A stretch of DNA of 9,710 bases from an uncultured beta proteobacterium (lineage in GTDB: Bacteria > Pseudomonadota > Gammaproteobacteria > Burkholderiales > SG8-39): NCBI GenBank assembly GCA_902826155.1, contig CADEDU010000066.1:31452-41161 (forward strand), given 5' to 3'. This document shows, piece by piece, positions 7,362 through 9,710 of this stretch; position 1 is the stretch's first letter; each line of letters starts with the position of its first letter. The notes under the pieces were generated by a model, which saw nothing but the letters and a program-made list of their open reading frames with translations, was not told the DNA's origin and did not search any database. The translations under genes were made by a program, and so were the position numbers.

Positions 7362-9466
7362 GCGAGCTCTATCTGCGCCGCATCTACTGGCGGCTCACCG
7401 GGGTGGTGATGATCGCGGTGGTCATCGCGCTGGTCGTCAATTCGTTCTTCTCGCACCGCGCGTTCGAGCAGGCACTGGTACCGGAGATGGCGCGCAAAGC
7501 CGCCACGGTCGGTGCGTCGGTGCGCGGGCTGGTGCTCAAGGCGCACGAGAACGGGATCGAGTTCCGCAGTCTCTACGGCGTCGATCAGACCCTCGACGAG
7601 GTGCGCGAGGAGAACCCGGACTTCGCCTTTCTTGCGCTGACCGATCCGCAGGGCGCGATCCTCTATCAGCGCGGCAGTGCGCCGAGCGGCATCGAGCAAT
7701 ACACGCATGACCCAAATGTCCTGCAGGCACCCGAGGCGACCGAAATCGCAGGACGGGCGGTGCGAATCGGCAACCAGTACATCGTGTCGTTGCCGGTCGA
7801 GGTGCCGAGCGGTCGGCTCGGTCAGTTGCATATCGGCGTGGCGGTCGGGTTCGTCGACAACATCGTGCTGGAGATGCTGCTCGACGTGATGGTCGTTCTG
7901 GTCGTCGCCCTGTTCTTCACCCTGGAACTGCTGAACTTCATCGCCGGGGCGCGCCTCGAAGCCGGACTGCGCTCGCTCGCTGGCGTGCTCGAGCGCGGTC
8001 GCACCGGCGACTTTTCCGCTCCGACGGGCGAACGCTCCCATTCGGAGTTCGGCAGTGTGCTCAGATTGCTCGAAGCTGCCGCCGCTCGCGTGAGCGCGGG
8101 CTTCCTGGCCCTCACTCGCGATATCGAAGCGGCCCGCCGCGTTCCCGCCCACGAACGCCGCGATGCGCTCAACGCAGCGCACGCGGGGCTGAGCAAGCTG
8201 CGCGAGCGCTACAGGTTCGGATCCGGCTCGAGTACCGAGACGGTTGACGATGGACGCCTCGCGCGGGTGCGTGCGCCGCTGTTCGCTTTCATCCTGGCCG
8301 AGGAACTGACCCGGTCGTTTCTGCCTTCCTATGTGAAGGACCTGCTGGTGCCGATCCCCGGCGTGTCTGCCGAGATCATCGTCGGTCTGCCGATCGCGCT
8401 GTTCATGCTGATCGTCGCGCTCGGCCAGCCGTATTTCGGGCTGTACAGCGAACGGGTCGGGCATCGACGTACGATGACCTTGGGTGCGGCCATCGCTGCC
8501 GCGGGTTTCCTTGCCACGGCCATGGCGAACAATGTCCTCGACCTGCTGCTTTGGCGCGGCGTCTGCGCCGTCGGCTATGGCTTCGTGTTTGTCGCCGCAC
8601 AGGGGTTCGTGCTCAGCAATACGACGATAGCCAATCGTGCCCGTGGCTTTGCGTTGTTCGTCGGCGCGATCATGGTCGCTACCGTTTGCGGGCCTTCGAT
8701 CGGCGGGATCCTCGCCGACAACATCGGTGAACGTCTCACGTTCGCCATCTCGGCGATGCTCGCGGTGATCTCGATCTTCGCCATCCAGATGATGCCCGAG
8801 GATCGCAAGAGCGATGAACAAGCGGCGAAAATCAAGCGGCCGTCGCTCAGGCAGATCGGATCGTTGCTGATCAACCATCGGTTCATGACGCTCACCGGCC
8901 TGGCGGCGATTCCGGCCAAGATCCTGCTCACCGGCGTGTGCTTCTACCTGGTGCCGCTCTACATCGTATCGGTCGGAAGCACCCAGGCGATGGCCGGCCG
9001 CATCCTCATGACCTATGCGGTGATGATGGTGCTCATGGCGCCGGTGGCGACTGCCCTGGCCAAGACGCGTGAGCATCGCGAGTGGCTCGTCGGCAGCGGG
9101 CTGCTGGTGTCCGGACTCGGCGCGTCGCTGATGCTGTTCGAGAGCGGTGTTGGCTGGGTGTTCGCTGCGGTGTGCCTGATCGGACTGGGTCAATCACTGT
9201 CGATCACCGCGCAGAGTGCGCTGGTCAGCGAGCACTGCGATCAGGAGATCGCGAGCATGGGCGATCAGGCGGTCTACGGTGTGTACCGCCTGCTCGAGCG
9301 GTTGGGCAACGCCAGTGGGCCGCTGCTCGCCGGTGCGCTCGTGATGTTTACCGGGTACCAGCGCAGCTTCATCGTCATCGGCCTGCTGACCCTGGCCTGT
9401 GGCGCCATCTTTCTGATCGCGACGCGCTGGAGCCGCCCGCGGCCAGCGCTCGCTCCCGTGGGGTAA
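7358..9466 (+). CDS. Sensor-module/MFS transporter fusion protein
   Basis: The 702-residue protein has two parts. Residues 1-300 form a sensor-like module: TM helix (13-31), periplasmic domain (32-168) with F91-L-A-L-T-D-P-Q-G-A-I-L-Y resembling a Cache/PAS strand pair, TM helix (170-196), and a HAMP-like plus helical linker (about 197-290). Residues 302-692 form a 12-helix major facilitator transporter. Its motif A is visible between helices 2 and 3 as G361-L-Y-S-E-R-V-G-H-R-R371, and a central cytoplasmic loop lies at about 480-505. This is about 300 residues longer than a plain MFS protein, and the extra length is all at the N-terminus. The start ATG overlaps the upstream stop by ATGA, so translation is probably coupled; the purine stretch upstream is weak. 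The stop is followed six bases later by the gene for a probable periplasmic binding protein. Substrate and direction of transport are unknown. I infer that the N-terminal module gates or couples the transporter to a ligand; the sequence does not prove it. Confidence 0.88.
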   Translation: MSELYLRRIYWRLTGVVMIAVVIALVVNSFFSHRAFEQALVPEMARKAATVGASVRGLVLKAHENGIEFRSLYGVDQTLDEVREENPDFAFLALTDPQGAILYQRGSAPSGIEQYTHDPNVLQAPEATEIAGRAVRIGNQYIVSLPVEVPSGRLGQLHIGVAVGFVDNIVLEMLLDVMVVLVVALFFTLELLNFIAGARLEAGLRSLAGVLERGRTGDFSAPTGERSHSEFGSVLRLLEAAAARVSAGFLALTRDIEAARRVPAHERRDALNAAHAGLSKLRERYRFGSGSSTETVDDGRLARVRAPLFAFILAEELTRSFLPSYVKDLLVPIPGVSAEIIVGLPIALFMLIVALGQPYFGLYSERVGHRRTMTLGAAIAAAGFLATAMANNVLDLLLWRGVCAVGYGFVFVAAQGFVLSNTTIANRARGFALFVGAIMVATVCGPSIGGILADNIGERLTFAISAMLAVISIFAIQMMPEDRKSDEQAAKIKRPSLRQIGSLLINHRFMTLTGLAAIPAKILLTGVCFYLVPLYIVSVGSTQAMAGRILMTYAVMMVLMAPVATALAKTREHREWLVGSGLLVSGLGASLMLFESGVGWVFAAVCLIGLGQSLSITAQSALVSEHCDQEIASMGDQAVYGVYRLLERLGNASGPLLAGALVMFTGYQRSFIVIGLLTLACGAIFLIATRWSRPRPALAPVG

Positions 9467-9472
9467 CACACA

Positions 9473-9710
9473 ATGAATCCGATTCGACGCAGGAGTGTGC
9501 TTGCGCTGTCGATGTTCGCGCTTGCAACCCCGTTCGGCGTGCGTGCCGCGCAGCCGCAATCAGGCGCTCCTTCCGGAGCGCATGCCGTGCCGCAATCAGG
9601 TACGCAATTGACTGCCCAGGCGCCCGGACAGGGCAAGCAGTTGCGGCGCACCGATCGGCCGTTTCGAATCTACGCGGTCACGTTTCGCGGCATGACCGAT
9701 GGCGAGCGCG
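9473..9710 (+). CDS. Exported protein, probable ABC-type substrate-binding protein (3' end missing)
   Basis: The frame from the ATG at 9473 stays open for 79 codons to the window edge. The start has a signal peptide: M-N-P-I-R-R-R-S-V-L followed by a hydrophobic core (about 9-22) and a likely cleavage site after V-R-A (about residue 25). The R-R-x-x-L arrangement also allows a Tat signal. A low-complexity linker rich in Gln, Gly, Ser, Pro and Ala follows (about 26-55), containing P-Q-S-G twice. The mature domain begins R63-P-F-R-I-Y-A-V-T-F-R-G-M-T-D-G-E, which resembles the first strand of the uncharacterised ABC substrate-binding group (COG2984-like). That match is from memory of the family and rests on few residues. 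It begins six bases after the MFS stop, with GTGGGG about 9 bases upstream of the ATG, so it belongs to the same operon. Confidence 0.6.
   Translation, partial: MNPIRRRSVLALSMFALATPFGVRAAQPQSGAPSGAHAVPQSGTQLTAQAPGQGKQLRRTDRPFRIYAVTFRGMTDGER
9553..9600 (+). repeat. 12-bp direct repeat, 36 bp apart, flanking a small hairpin
   Basis: GCCGCAATCAGG occurs at 9553-9564 and 9589-9600, exactly 36 bp apart and in frame, and encodes P-Q-S-G twice in the linker of the exported protein. Between the copies, GCGCTCC (9564-9570) and GGAGCGC (9575-9581) form a perfect 7-bp stem with a TTCC loop. There is no T-run, so it is not an intrinsic terminator. Confidence 0.6.

Noticed and set aside
7052..9193. 713-codon minus-strand frame opposite the MFS fusion gene
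   Set aside because: Its length is striking, but it is antisense to a clear transporter and its product is a low-complexity mix of His, Arg, Asp, Glu and Gln with no fold signature.

Overview
The window is high-GC bacterial DNA, apart from a clearly AT-richer first 244 bases (about 45% GC by direct count). Gene content and protein style suggest a Gram-negative proteobacterium, most likely a betaproteobacterium of the Burkholderiales/Rhodocyclales type. This is an inference: there is no rRNA or other strong taxonomic marker here.

Layout. (1) Positions 1-244 hold no gene I can support. (2) A plus-strand gene (245-1150) encodes an Ap4A phosphorylase / ATP adenylyltransferase of the HIT/GalT-like superfamily. 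(3) It converges on a three-gene minus-strand cluster that reads from right to left: an alpha/beta hydrolase (start near 6173, end 4959), a histidine-phosphatase (phosphoglycerate-mutase-like) protein (4917-4261), and a 1035-residue hybrid sensor kinase with tandem PAS, tandem receiver and HPt domains (4250-1143). The cluster is tightly packed: gaps are 41 bp and 10 bp, and the kinase ribosome-binding site overlaps the phosphatase stop codon. The two convergent transcription units end inside one 8-bp palindrome that holds both stop codons. (4) A roughly 420-bp divergent intergenic region follows. (5) A plus-strand cluster then runs off the right edge: a small two-TM sensor-like membrane protein (6594-7361), a 702-residue protein joining an N-terminal sensor-like module to a 12-helix MFS transporter (7358-9466, overlapping its neighbour by ATGA), and a truncated exported protein starting at 9473 that resembles ABC-type substrate-binding proteins.

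How the genes may work together. The kinase has every residue needed for a His-Asp-His-type phosphorelay within one polypeptide (H367, D672, D812, H971), but no separate DNA-binding output protein is in the window. The adjacent phosphatase-fold protein has lost the second catalytic histidine of its family (Ser in its place), so it may be a divergent or non-catalytic member. The right-hand cluster is the most unusual part. Two proteins with the same TM-periplasmic-TM-HAMP-like layout are translationally coupled, one of them fused to an MFS transporter, and they are followed at once by a probable periplasmic binding protein. This could be a ligand-sensing transport module. I do not know of a described function for it.
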